Made by a program: the position numbers and the translations under genes. A model generated the notes under the pieces. It saw only the letters and a list, made by a program, of their open reading frames with translations. It had not been told where the DNA came from and ran no database searches. Positions 1 through 6,559 of a DNA stretch of 64,000 nt are shown here, one piece after another. Where the stretch lies: the NCBI GenBank assembly GCA_016714815.1, contig JADKBZ010000009.1, positions 124,001 to 188,000 of the forward strand, given 5' to 3'. This stretch comes from Holophagales bacterium (GTDB lineage: Bacteria; Acidobacteriota; Thermoanaerobaculia; UBA5066). How positions within the stretch are numbered: position 1 is the stretch's first letter; each line of letters opens with the position of its first letter.

Positions 1-242
1 CGGCCCTCAAGGCGGGCTGGCCGCTCCTGGCCCTCCTCGGCGTCCTGATGTCGGCCGTCTCGCTCTTCTACTACTTCCGGATCGTGAGGGCGATGTACTT
101 CGTCGAGGGAGAGGGCGAGGTGCAGTGGCGCGAGGAGCCTGCAGTGGCCATCGCGGTCGGGCTCTGCCTCGTCGGGACGCTCGCCATCGGGGTGATGCCG
201 CAGCCCCTCGTGGCGCTCGCCAAGGCCTGCCTCCTCCCGTAG
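1..242 (+). CDS. nuoN: NADH-quinone oxidoreductase subunit N, C-terminal end (5' partial)
   Basis: The gene is open from the window edge (reading frame starts at base 3) and ends at 240-242. About 79 C-terminal residues are visible, including a membrane helix followed by VSLFYYFRIVRAMYF, a motif typical of the last helices of the antiporter-like NuoN subunit of respiratory complex I. A further hydrophobic helix closes the protein. By family knowledge it takes part in proton translocation coupled to NADH:quinone electron transfer in the cytoplasmic membrane. NuoN is usually last in nuo operons, and a strong hairpin follows here. NuoM or NuoL are less likely, because their C-termini are longer. 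Confidence 0.85.
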   Translation, partial: ALKAGWPLLALLGVLMSAVSLFYYFRIVRAMYFVEGEGEVQWREEPAVAIAVGLCLVGTLAIGVMPQPLVALAKACLLP

Positions 243-267
243 AAAGAAAGCCCGCGCGGAGGGGTTT

Positions 268-292
268 GGGGAACCCGGCGTCCGGGTTCCCC
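268..292 (+). terminator. Hairpin terminator after nuoN
   Basis: A perfect 11-bp inverted repeat (GGGGAACCCGG / CCGGGTTCCCC) with a 3-nt CGT loop lies 26 bp after the nuoN stop. No T-run follows, so it may act with Rho or as a 3'-end stabiliser. Confidence 0.55.
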
Positions 293-372
293 GAGAACAT
301 CTTCAGCAAAGGCCTGGTGCCCCCGGTTTTCCGCGGCCGCGGGCCGGGCGCAGTAACGTGGGGGACCAACCC

Positions 373-645
373 ATGCCCGAGCCGGGGAGGACACCCGATC
401 CGAACGCCCGCCTCCTCGGCGCCGTCCTGAGCTTCGGCTGGGTCCTCCCCGCCAGTATCGCGGCGGGCGGGGGGCTCGGCTGGCTCGTCGACCGGTGGCT
501 CGGGAGCTTCCCGGCCGCGACGGCGGTTCTGGGGGTTCTCGGCTTCCTCGGGGGGCTCCGGCAGCTCCTGCGCGAGGCGGACGCGCTGGAAGGCCGCCGA
601 AAGCCGCCTCAGGGGCCCCAGAGCCCGGGCGGGTCGGGATCGTGA
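373..645 (+). CDS. atpZ: AtpZ/AtpI-type small membrane protein of the ATP synthase operon
   Basis: This is a 90-residue protein with a charged N-terminus, two membrane helices (about residues 15-38 and 43-65) and a hydrophilic Arg/Pro/Gly-rich tail. That is the shape of the AtpZ/AtpI family (F0F1-ATPase subunit, putative ATPase gene 1). I chose ATG 373 because GGGGGA lies 8 nt upstream; an in-frame GTG at 358 has no ribosome-binding site. The stop overlaps the next start (GTGA), so the two genes are translationally coupled. Family members have been linked to c-ring assembly or Mg2+ transport, but the exact role is not settled. Confidence 0.7.
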   Translation: MPEPGRTPDPNARLLGAVLSFGWVLPASIAAGGGLGWLVDRWLGSFPAATAVLGVLGFLGGLRQLLREADALEGRRKPPQGPQSPGGSGS

Positions 646-1067
646 GCCTCGCGATGCCCCCTTCGGAGAAGAGAATCTTCCGCGGGGCGACGGTCGCGGC
701 CCTGCTGGCCGTCCTCCTTCTCGGGGCTCTCGGGAGGTTTCGCGAGGCTGCCGCCTTGACGGCCGGAGCGGCCGTGGCTATCGTCTCGGGCCTCTGGTTG
801 TCGGACGTGGCCGGGAAACTGCTCGTTCCCCGTCCACGGGCGGCCACCCGGTACGACTGGAAGTTCGTGGCTGGCGCCCTTCTCCGCTATGCCTTCGTGG
901 GCCTCGCGGTGTTCGGCTCGGTCCTCGTCTTCCAGGGCGAGGTCCCGTGGCTCCTCGGAGGGCTCTCCGCGGTCGTCCTCGGGGTCCTCGTCGAAGGGTT
1001 CCGGGGAGCCGCGGCCGGCCGGTCCGATCCAGGGAAAGAGGAAGACGGAACGACTCCCCGGGGGTGA
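642..1067 (+). CDS. atpI: ATP synthase subunit I-like membrane protein
   Basis: This 141-residue protein has four predicted membrane helices (about residues 13-30, 33-52, 73-92 and 97-115) and a polar C-terminal tail. It starts at GTG 642, overlapping the upstream stop. Size, topology and position directly before atpB match AtpI (ATP synthase I), an accessory protein thought to help c-ring assembly. Sequence conservation in this family is low, so the call rests mostly on context and topology. Confidence 0.65.
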   Translation: MSLAMPPSEKRIFRGATVAALLAVLLLGALGRFREAAALTAGAAVAIVSGLWLSDVAGKLLVPRPRAATRYDWKFVAGALLRYAFVGLAVFGSVLVFQGEVPWLLGGLSAVVLGVLVEGFRGAAAGRSDPGKEEDGTTPRG

Positions 1068-1068
1068 A

Positions 1069-1866
1069 ATGCAGCAACACCACTCCATTCTGTTCGGACC
1101 GGTCAACGCGCTCCTGGTGGCGATCTTCGGCTCGCCCGACAACGCGCCGTCGTGGTGGGTTCACGGCATCACGATCGGCGGGTTCCACGTCGCCGGCATC
1201 GCACCGGTCGACCACGCGAGCGGCGCCGTGGCCGGGTGGCTGCCCGACCACGTGATCATGGCGCTCCTCGTCTTCCTCATCTTCGCGATCGCGCTGCCGA
1301 TCTTTGCGAGGAAGTTCCGGAGCGACGTGCCGGCGGGGACCCAGAACGTCCTGGAGGTCTTCGTCGACTTCCTCCGGGGCCTCATCAAGGAGAACATCCC
1401 TCACACCGGCGAGAAGTACCTCCCGGTCGTCGGGGCGTTTTTCTTCTTCATCACGGCGTCGAATCTCATCGGGCAGATCTTCGTCCTCCAGCCGCCGACG
1501 ACGAGCCTGAACACGACCTTCGCCCTGTCGCTCTCCTGCCTCGTCTTCTTCAACGCGGCGGGCGTCCGCAAGCACGGCTTCCTCGGCTACCTGAAGACGT
1601 TCGCCGGCCCGAGCATGGCGCTCGCCATCCTCGTCTTCCCCATCGAGATGATCGGCAACCTCGCCCGCGGACTCTCCCTGGCGATGCGACTCTTCGGGAA
1701 CATCTACGGCGAGCACACCGCGACGGTCCAGTTCGTCCAGCTGGTGCCGATCATCGTCCCGCTGCCGATGAACGCACTCGGGATCTTCGGATCCTTCCTC
1801 CAGGCCTACGTCTTCACCCTGCTGACCACCGTCTACATCGGGGGCGCGATCGCCCACGAGCATTGA
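1069..1866 (+). CDS. atpB: F0F1 ATP synthase subunit a
   Basis: This 265-residue polytopic protein is subunit a, which forms the two half-channels beside the rotating c ring. The diagnostic helix carries MRLFGN with the essential Arg at residue 207, in the context SLAMRLFGNIYGEH. The C-terminal helices include QAYVFTLLTTVYIGGAI, also typical. The start is ATG 1069, one base after the atpI stop. Together with atpE it forms a membrane-sector-only cluster; the b subunit and F1 genes are not in the window and must lie elsewhere. Confidence 0.95.
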   Translation: MQQHHSILFGPVNALLVAIFGSPDNAPSWWVHGITIGGFHVAGIAPVDHASGAVAGWLPDHVIMALLVFLIFAIALPIFARKFRSDVPAGTQNVLEVFVDFLRGLIKENIPHTGEKYLPVVGAFFFFITASNLIGQIFVLQPPTTSLNTTFALSLSCLVFFNAAGVRKHGFLGYLKTFAGPSMALAILVFPIEMIGNLARGLSLAMRLFGNIYGEHTATVQFVQLVPIIVPLPMNALGIFGSFLQAYVFTLLTTVYIGGAIAHEH

Positions 1867-1903
1867 TCCGGCATTCACCGAACCCGAAAGGAGTCCACAA
1901 GAC

Positions 1904-2218
1904 ATGATCAAGAAGCTTCTCCCCGTTGCCGCGGTCGTCGGCCTCGCCCTCCTGCTCCCGAACGTCGCCTTCGCCGAGGGCGGCGCGATGGGCGGCGGCG
2001 CGGGCTGGGGCCACTTCTCGGCCGCGCTCGTCCTGGCCATCGGCGCCGCCGCCGGCGCCACGGCCCAGGGCCGCACGGCCGTCGCGGCCTGCGACGGCAT
2101 GGCGCGCAACCCCGGCGCCGCGGGCCAGATCCGCGGCATCGCCTTCCTCGGCCTCGTCCTCATCGAGTCCCTCGTCATCTACACCCTCGTCATCGCCTTC
2201 CTCCTCCAGGGGAAGTGA
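1904..2218 (+). CDS. atpE: F0F1 ATP synthase subunit c with N-terminal signal sequence
   Basis: This 104-residue proteolipid forms the rotor ring. It begins with a signal-peptide-like segment (hydrophobic 5-20, then NVAFA and a likely cut near residue 24), followed by the usual hairpin: helix 1 about 38-63, polar loop ARNPGA, helix 2 about 77-101. The ion-binding carboxylate is E88. Q55 lies 13 residues before the loop Arg, S89 follows the Glu and Y93 lies five residues after it. These match most of the Na+-ligand signature known from sodium-driven c subunits, although the usual Thr after Ser is Leu. AAAGGAG lies 11 nt before ATG 1904. Confidence 0.93.
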   Translation: MIKKLLPVAAVVGLALLLPNVAFAEGGAMGGGAGWGHFSAALVLAIGAAAGATAQGRTAVAACDGMARNPGAAGQIRGIAFLGLVLIESLVIYTLVIAFLLQGK

Positions 2219-2223
2219 CCGGA

Positions 2224-2276
2224 CGGGCCCTTCGGGCCCGAGCCGTGCAGGGGCCCCGGCACGATCTGCCGGGGCC
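2224..2276 (+). terminator. Double hairpin after atpE
   Basis: Two successive inverted repeats follow the atpE stop: CGGGCCC/GGGCCCG (2224-2240, 3-nt loop) and GGCCCCGGCA/TGCCGGGGCC (2252-2276, loop 2262-2266). No clear T-run follows. This is the likely transcript end of the atp cluster. The rest of the gap up to 2388 shows nothing recognisable. Confidence 0.6.
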
Positions 2277-2388
2277 TCGCCGTATCTGTACCCTCCCTGG
2301 GAAGGGAGCGTCCGGGCCGGCGATCGCCGCTTCCCTTGGGTTTCCTTCGAACGGGAATCCGGACGGCTCCCTCCGGCGTTAGAGGGGC

Positions 2389-3063
2389 GTGAGCCTGTTC
2401 CGCTTCCGCCGCAGCCCGGAGCCGAAAGAGTGGGACTTTCGTTCGGGGGACCTCCCGTATGCCGACGCTCTCTTCGGCACGGCCCTGCGCCTGACGAGAA
2501 ACCGCCAGGACGCCGAGGACCTTCTCCAGGAGACCTATCTCAAGGCCTACGCCCACTACGACGGCTACCGGGAAGGGACGAACCTCAAGGCCTGGCTCTT
2601 CCGGATCCTCAAGAACGGTTTCATCAACGGCTACAGGCGGCGCAAGGCCGGCCCCCGCGAGGTCGACCTCGAGCGGGGAGGAGGGTCTTTCGAGGCCGCG
2701 CTGGAGGACGTCACGCCGCCGGCGGCGACGCCCGAGGACGCGCTGCTCGACCGGACGCTCGACGGCGACGTCGCCCGGGCGATCGGAGGCCTCCCGGAGG
2801 ATTTCCGGATCGTCGTCGAGCTCGTCGATCTCCAGGACTTCTCGTACCGCGAGGTGGCCGACATCCTCGAGATCCCTCTCGGCACCGTGATGTCCCGTCT
2901 CTACCGCGGCCGGAGGCTCCTGGAGGAGGCCCTGCTGTCGTACGGGCGTCGCAGGGGCTACTTCGGCGCCTCGGAGGCCCCCGGTCGGAGCCGCCTCGTC
3001 GCGAAGGCGGGGGCCGGAGAAGAACGCGAGAAGACGGAATACCGCTTCCATCGCCGGCGTTAG
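2389..3063 (+). CDS. ECF-family RNA polymerase sigma factor
   Basis: This 224-residue protein has sigma region 2 at about residues 20-85 (ALRLTRNRQDAEDLLQETYL, then LKAWLFRILKNGFINGYRRR) and region 4 at about 130-180, with the helix-turn-helix YREVADILEIPLGTVMSRLY. This is the RpoE-like extracytoplasmic-function layout. The basic, Arg-rich C-terminal tail (about 45 residues) is longer than usual. The start is GTG 2389 with AGAGGGG just upstream. The next gene encodes a zinc-finger anti-sigma factor 6 bp away, so the two form a regulator pair. The target genes and signal cannot be read from the window. Confidence 0.9.
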   Translation: MSLFRFRRSPEPKEWDFRSGDLPYADALFGTALRLTRNRQDAEDLLQETYLKAYAHYDGYREGTNLKAWLFRILKNGFINGYRRRKAGPREVDLERGGGSFEAALEDVTPPAATPEDALLDRTLDGDVARAIGGLPEDFRIVVELVDLQDFSYREVADILEIPLGTVMSRLYRGRRLLEEALLSYGRRRGYFGASEAPGRSRLVAKAGAGEEREKTEYRFHRRR

Positions 3064-3069
3064 GCCCCT

Positions 3070-3783
3070 ATGGAGAGCCCCGCCGGGGCGGACACTATGG
3101 ACTGCGAAGCCTCCGAACCCCTCATCGAGGCGCTGTGCGACGACGAGCTCGACGTCGCGGCCGCTGCGCGCCTCGTCGCCCACCTCGACGGGTGCGCCGG
3201 CTGCTCGGCGTTCCGTCGCGAGCTGGAGACGAGGAAAGCCGCTGTCAGAGAGGCCCGCCCGGTGGACCGGTTGCCGGACGAGGTGCGGGCCCGGCTCGTT
3301 CTGCAGGTGGGCCGCCGGGCTCCGTCGTGGCGGAGGGGCGCGTGGGCTGCTTCGCTGGGGATCGCCGCGGCGGGTCTGGTCGCAGCCGGTTTCGTGGCGT
3401 ATTCCGGTTCGAGGGGGCCATCGGCCGGAGCGCCCCGACTCGCCGAAGTGCCCGTCGTCCAGGAGGTGGCGGGTGAGGTCTTCTGCCTTCGCTGCGCCCT
3501 GTCCCGCCTCTTTCCAGAAACCCCCGTTCTGGATGAGCGGCACCTTCCGATCCTCCGGACCGACGACGGAGAGGTGATCACCCTCCTGGACGGAGACGTC
3601 ACCCAGGCCGCGCTCGCCAGGAAGGGTTGCGCGGGCCGCCGAGTGGTCCTCACGGTCCGGTTCTATCCGGGACAGGAGCTCGCAGAGGTCCTTACCGTGC
3701 GGTCGGCCGGCCCTTCCGCCGGCCTCCCACCGCGCGCCGCCGTCGTCCGGGCCTCGGCGCTCGCGGGCTCCTCGCCCCGCTGA
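3070..3783 (+). CDS. Zinc-finger anti-sigma factor, membrane-anchored
   Basis: Up to 237 residues. The N-terminal domain carries HLDGCAGC, the H-x3-C-x2-C of zinc-binding anti-sigma domains, in the context DDELDVAAAARLVAHL. One membrane helix follows at about 97-117, then an extracytoplasmic domain of about 120 residues with a CLRC pair that could be redox-active or bind metal. It directly follows the ECF sigma gene and should hold that factor inactive until a signal arrives. ATG 3097 is an alternative start, giving a protein nine residues shorter; neither start has a strong ribosome-binding site. Confidence 0.8.
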   Translation: MESPAGADTMDCEASEPLIEALCDDELDVAAAARLVAHLDGCAGCSAFRRELETRKAAVREARPVDRLPDEVRARLVLQVGRRAPSWRRGAWAASLGIAAAGLVAAGFVAYSGSRGPSAGAPRLAEVPVVQEVAGEVFCLRCALSRLFPETPVLDERHLPILRTDDGEVITLLDGDVTQAALARKGCAGRRVVLTVRFYPGQELAEVLTVRSAGPSAGLPPRAAVVRASALAGSSPR

Positions 3784-3794
3784 TCGGGCTGGTC

Positions 3795-3800
3795 TAGACT
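3795..3800 (+). promoter_or_regulatory. -10-like TAGACT for a leaderless transcript
   Basis: TAGACT ends 7 nt before GTG 3808 and no Shine-Dalgarno sequence is present. The spacing fits transcription starting at or next to the start codon, a pattern repeated across this window. No TTGACA-like -35 is evident. Confidence 0.45.
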
Positions 3801-3807
3801 GCCCGCC

Positions 3808-5538
3808 GTGGTTCATCAAGAGGAGCCGGGCCGCTTCGTTCTGACCCTTGCCCTGGTGGTTGGAGGGGGGGCGTTCGCCTCGGGCGCCGCCGTCTCCGTC
3901 GCCGCCGCCTGGGCGGCCGCGGGCTTCGGAAACCCTCTGGCAAAGGTCGTCGTCCTCGACGTCGGCATCGCGGCCTCGGCTGCGGCCGGGCTCCTGGCGG
4001 GGGCCGCGGTGACCTTCCTGGCGCAGCGGCCCGTCGCCCGGCTCTCCAGGGCTCTCGACGCGGCCCGCCGGATGGCGGAAGGGGACTTCGCCTCGCGGGC
4101 GCCGGAGGGGGGAGGGCTCGCCGGCCGGGTCGGGCGATTCCTCAACGCCGTCGCAGCCCGGGGGGCGCACCTCCTCTCTTCCGTGAAGCGCGAGCACGCT
4201 CAGCTGAACCGCCAGGTCGCGGTCCTGCGCGCCGCCTCGATCCGCAACCGCGAGAGGGCCGCGCAGGAACGGACACGCCTCGCGAGCGCGACGACCGCCG
4301 TCGGAGGGCTGGACGGCACGATCCGGGCGATCGCCGAAAGCGTCGAAACGCTCGCCGCCGGCTCGGAAGAGACCGCGGCGGCCGTCGCCGAGGTGGATGG
4401 TTCCCTGACCCAGCTCCTGTCCCGTTCGGAGGGGCTCCTGGCCGGGTCGACCGAGGGGGCCGACGCGGCCATCTCGCTCGCCGAGGGGGCTGCCGTCCTC
4501 GACGGAACGCTCAGCGCGCTCGCGAAGAGGGCCGAGGAGCTCGCGGAGGCGTCCCTCAGGACCGAAAAGGCGCTCGGGAGCGTCCTCGGCTCGGCGCGGG
4601 AGGCGTCGGAGCACGCCGCGCACGTCGCGACCGAGGCGAGGTCGGGCCGCGCCGTCGTGGAGGAGGCGCGCGCTTCCGTGGCGGCGATCCGCGTCTCGGC
4701 CGGGACCGTCCGCGAAGCCGTGGGCCGGGTCGAGACCCGCTCGCGGGAAGTGGGGCGGATCCTCGAGATGATCGAGGACATCGCCCGCCAGACGAACCTC
4801 CTCGCCCTGAACGCCTCGTTCCTGGCGACGCGGGCCGGGGAGCACGGCCGCGGGTTCTCGGTCGTCGCCACCGAGATCCGGCGTCTCTCCGAACGGACGT
4901 CGGAAGGAGCTCGCGGAATCGGCGGCCACGTTTCGGGGATGCGCGACGAGGTCGACTCCGCCCTGGCCGCCGTGGAAGAGGAAGGGCGCCTCGTGAGGCG
5001 CGGGGTGGAGACGGCGACGCGCGCGGGGGAGGCTCTCGCGTCCATCGAGGCCGCCGCGGCTCACGCCGAGGACGCGGTCTCGGCCATCCGCGAAGTCTCC
5101 CGGGCTCAGGCGGCCACGGTGGCGGGAACCGCCGTCTCGGTGGCGGAGGTGCGGGAGGGGCTTCGGGCGCTCGCGGAAGAGGGGCGGCGGAACACGCGGG
5201 AGGCCGAGCGGATCCGGGAGCTCGTCGGCCGGGTCCGCGATCTCGCCGGTTTCGTCGAGAGGACGGTCCAGGAGCAGAAGGGGGCCGCGGGGCAGATCGC
5301 CGTCGCGGCGGAGCGCTCGGTCGGTCTGATGCGGGACATTCAGGACGCCGTCGGCCGGCAGACGGCCGACAGCCACCGCCTCCTCGGCCTCCTCGCGGAG
5401 GTCGAGGCGATGAGCCACGAGACGCTGGCGTCGGCCGCCTCCGTCGACGACGCCACGGCCGCGCTCGAGACGCTCGCCGGCTCGCTCGAGGACGAGGTGG
5501 GCCGGTTCCGGGTCGACGTGGAGCTGCGCGCCTCTTGA
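3808..5538 (+). CDS. Methyl-accepting chemotaxis-type signalling protein without periplasmic sensor
   Basis: This 576-residue protein has two closely spaced membrane helices (about 10-32 and 46-70), then a HAMP-like stretch (VARLSRALDAARRMAEGDF), then a long Ala/Glu-rich coiled coil. The tip of the signalling hairpin is at about 322-365 (EDIARQTNLLALNASFLATR, then GRGFSVVATEIRRLSERT), which binds CheA/CheW in chemoreceptors. There is almost no loop between the helices, so any signal must be membrane, cytoplasmic or partner-derived. The stop overlaps the TTG start of a CheW gene (TTGA). CheA is not in the window, so the pathway output is unknown. Confidence 0.88.
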   Translation: MVHQEEPGRFVLTLALVVGGGAFASGAAVSVAAAWAAAGFGNPLAKVVVLDVGIAASAAAGLLAGAAVTFLAQRPVARLSRALDAARRMAEGDFASRAPEGGGLAGRVGRFLNAVAARGAHLLSSVKREHAQLNRQVAVLRAASIRNRERAAQERTRLASATTAVGGLDGTIRAIAESVETLAAGSEETAAAVAEVDGSLTQLLSRSEGLLAGSTEGADAAISLAEGAAVLDGTLSALAKRAEELAEASLRTEKALGSVLGSAREASEHAAHVATEARSGRAVVEEARASVAAIRVSAGTVREAVGRVETRSREVGRILEMIEDIARQTNLLALNASFLATRAGEHGRGFSVVATEIRRLSERTSEGARGIGGHVSGMRDEVDSALAAVEEEGRLVRRGVETATRAGEALASIEAAAAHAEDAVSAIREVSRAQAATVAGTAVSVAEVREGLRALAEEGRRNTREAERIRELVGRVRDLAGFVERTVQEQKGAAGQIAVAAERSVGLMRDIQDAVGRQTADSHRLLGLLAEVEAMSHETLASAASVDDATAALETLAGSLEDEVGRFRVDVELRAS

Positions 5539-6056
5539 CGCTCCGCCGCGTCCTCGCCTTCCGGGTCGCCGGCGTCGCCTGCGCGGCCGACCCGACGGAC
5601 GTCGAGAAGATCCTCAGGCCCGGGCGCCTCCTGCCGGCGCCGGGGGCGCCGGACTGGATCGCCGGCCTCGTCGCGGGGCCTCGCGGGCTCCTGGCCGTCA
5701 TCGACGTGGGCCGCCGGCTCTTTCCGACGCGCGAGGGAAAGGCTCCGCGAGACCTCCTCGCCGGGACCTTCGACGGCGTTCCCGCCGCCCTCGGCGCGGA
5801 CGAGGTGGAGGGGATCCTGCCGGTCTCCTCGTTCGAGGGGGCGCCGCTGGAGGGCCTCCCCGCCTGCGTGGCGGCCTGCCTGAAGGGGATCGTCGTCGCG
5901 GGCGGCGAACGCCGGCTCCTCCTCGACGTCCGCCGCCTCGTGGCGGCGGATGAAGGCAAGGTCGCCGAAGTTGCCGAGGTTGCGAGGGCTGCCGAGGCGG
6001 CCGCGGCCGGTCAGATCGGCAGCGAATCGGCGGAGCGGCGCGACCAGTCGTCGTAG
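5535..6056 (+). CDS. CheW-like coupling protein
   Basis: This 173-residue protein has a CheW fold at about residues 5-145: RVLAFRVAGVACAADPTDVEKIL opens it, followed by WIAGLVAGPRGLLAVIDVG and LLLDVRRLV. It starts at TTG 5535, overlapping the receptor stop, so it is translationally coupled to the receptor gene. CheW domains link receptors to the CheA kinase. The last 46 bp overlap the 3' end of the convergent acetyltransferase gene, and the Ala/Glu-rich C-terminal tail is coded there. The domain is divergent, so it may serve a dedicated rather than a general chemosensory array. Confidence 0.75.
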   Translation: MTLRRVLAFRVAGVACAADPTDVEKILRPGRLLPAPGAPDWIAGLVAGPRGLLAVIDVGRRLFPTREGKAPRDLLAGTFDGVPAALGADEVEGILPVSSFEGAPLEGLPACVAACLKGIVVAGGERRLLLDVRRLVAADEGKVAEVAEVARAAEAAAAGQIGSESAERRDQSS

Positions 6057-6559
6057 AGGAGCCCCAGGGCGACGACGTCGTGCCTCTGCCCGTGCGCGAA
6101 GACACGGCTCCTGAGGACCCCTTCCTCGACGAACCCGAGGCGCTTCAGGACCGCCCGGGCGGCGACGTTCCCCGCCGCCACGAACGCCTCGATCCGGAGG
6201 AGTCCGCGGTGGAGGAAGAGGTAGGAGACGAGGGTCCTGTGGGCGTCCGTCCCGAACCCCTTGCCCCGTTCGGCAGGCTCGAGGATCGTGGCCGAGATCC
6301 GGGCGACGCGGGAGTGGAGGTCGACCTCGTCGACGCCGGCCAGGCCGACGCGGCGTCCGGCGCGATCCTCGATGACGAGACGGGTGAAGTCCTCCGCGAG
6401 GAGCCCGTCCTGCTCGAACCGGCGGCGAAGGCTCTCGGCCTCGCCGACGAAGAAGGGCTCGAACTCGCCGAACGCCGACGGTTTGCCGCAGGCGGCGACG
6501 AGCCAGTCGAGGTCGTCGGCCCTGGCGGGGCGAAGGCGGACGGCGGCCCCCGCGAGCAC
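6011..6559 (-). CDS. GNAT-family N-acetyltransferase (RimJ/RimL-like)
   Basis: This 182-residue protein matches the GNAT fold of the RimJ/RimL type. The acetyl-CoA-binding segment is RGKGFGTDAHRTLVSYLF, followed by RIEAFVAAGNVAARAVLKRL and GFVEEGVLRSR. Such enzymes acetylate N-termini of ribosomal proteins or small molecules; the substrate here is unknown. The start is GTG 6559, sharing a base with the argS stop (TAGTG) and preceded by GGAGAGG, so it is translationally coupled to argS. Its 3' end overlaps the convergent CheW gene by 46 bp. Confidence 0.85.
   Translation of the reverse strand: MLAGAAVRLRPARADDLDWLVAACGKPSAFGEFEPFFVGEAESLRRRFEQDGLLAEDFTRLVIEDRAGRRVGLAGVDEVDLHSRVARISATILEPAERGKGFGTDAHRTLVSYLFLHRGLLRIEAFVAAGNVAARAVLKRLGFVEEGVLRSRVFAHGQRHDVVALGLLYDDWSRRSADSLPI

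Noticed and set aside
2179..5418. Very long open reading frames on the strand opposite real genes (here 1079 codons; similar at 12246-15497, 28934-31435 and others)
   Set aside because: At about 70% GC, stop codons are rare in antisense frames. These have Arg/Pro/Gly-rich, low-complexity translations, and the opposite strand carries well-recognised genes.
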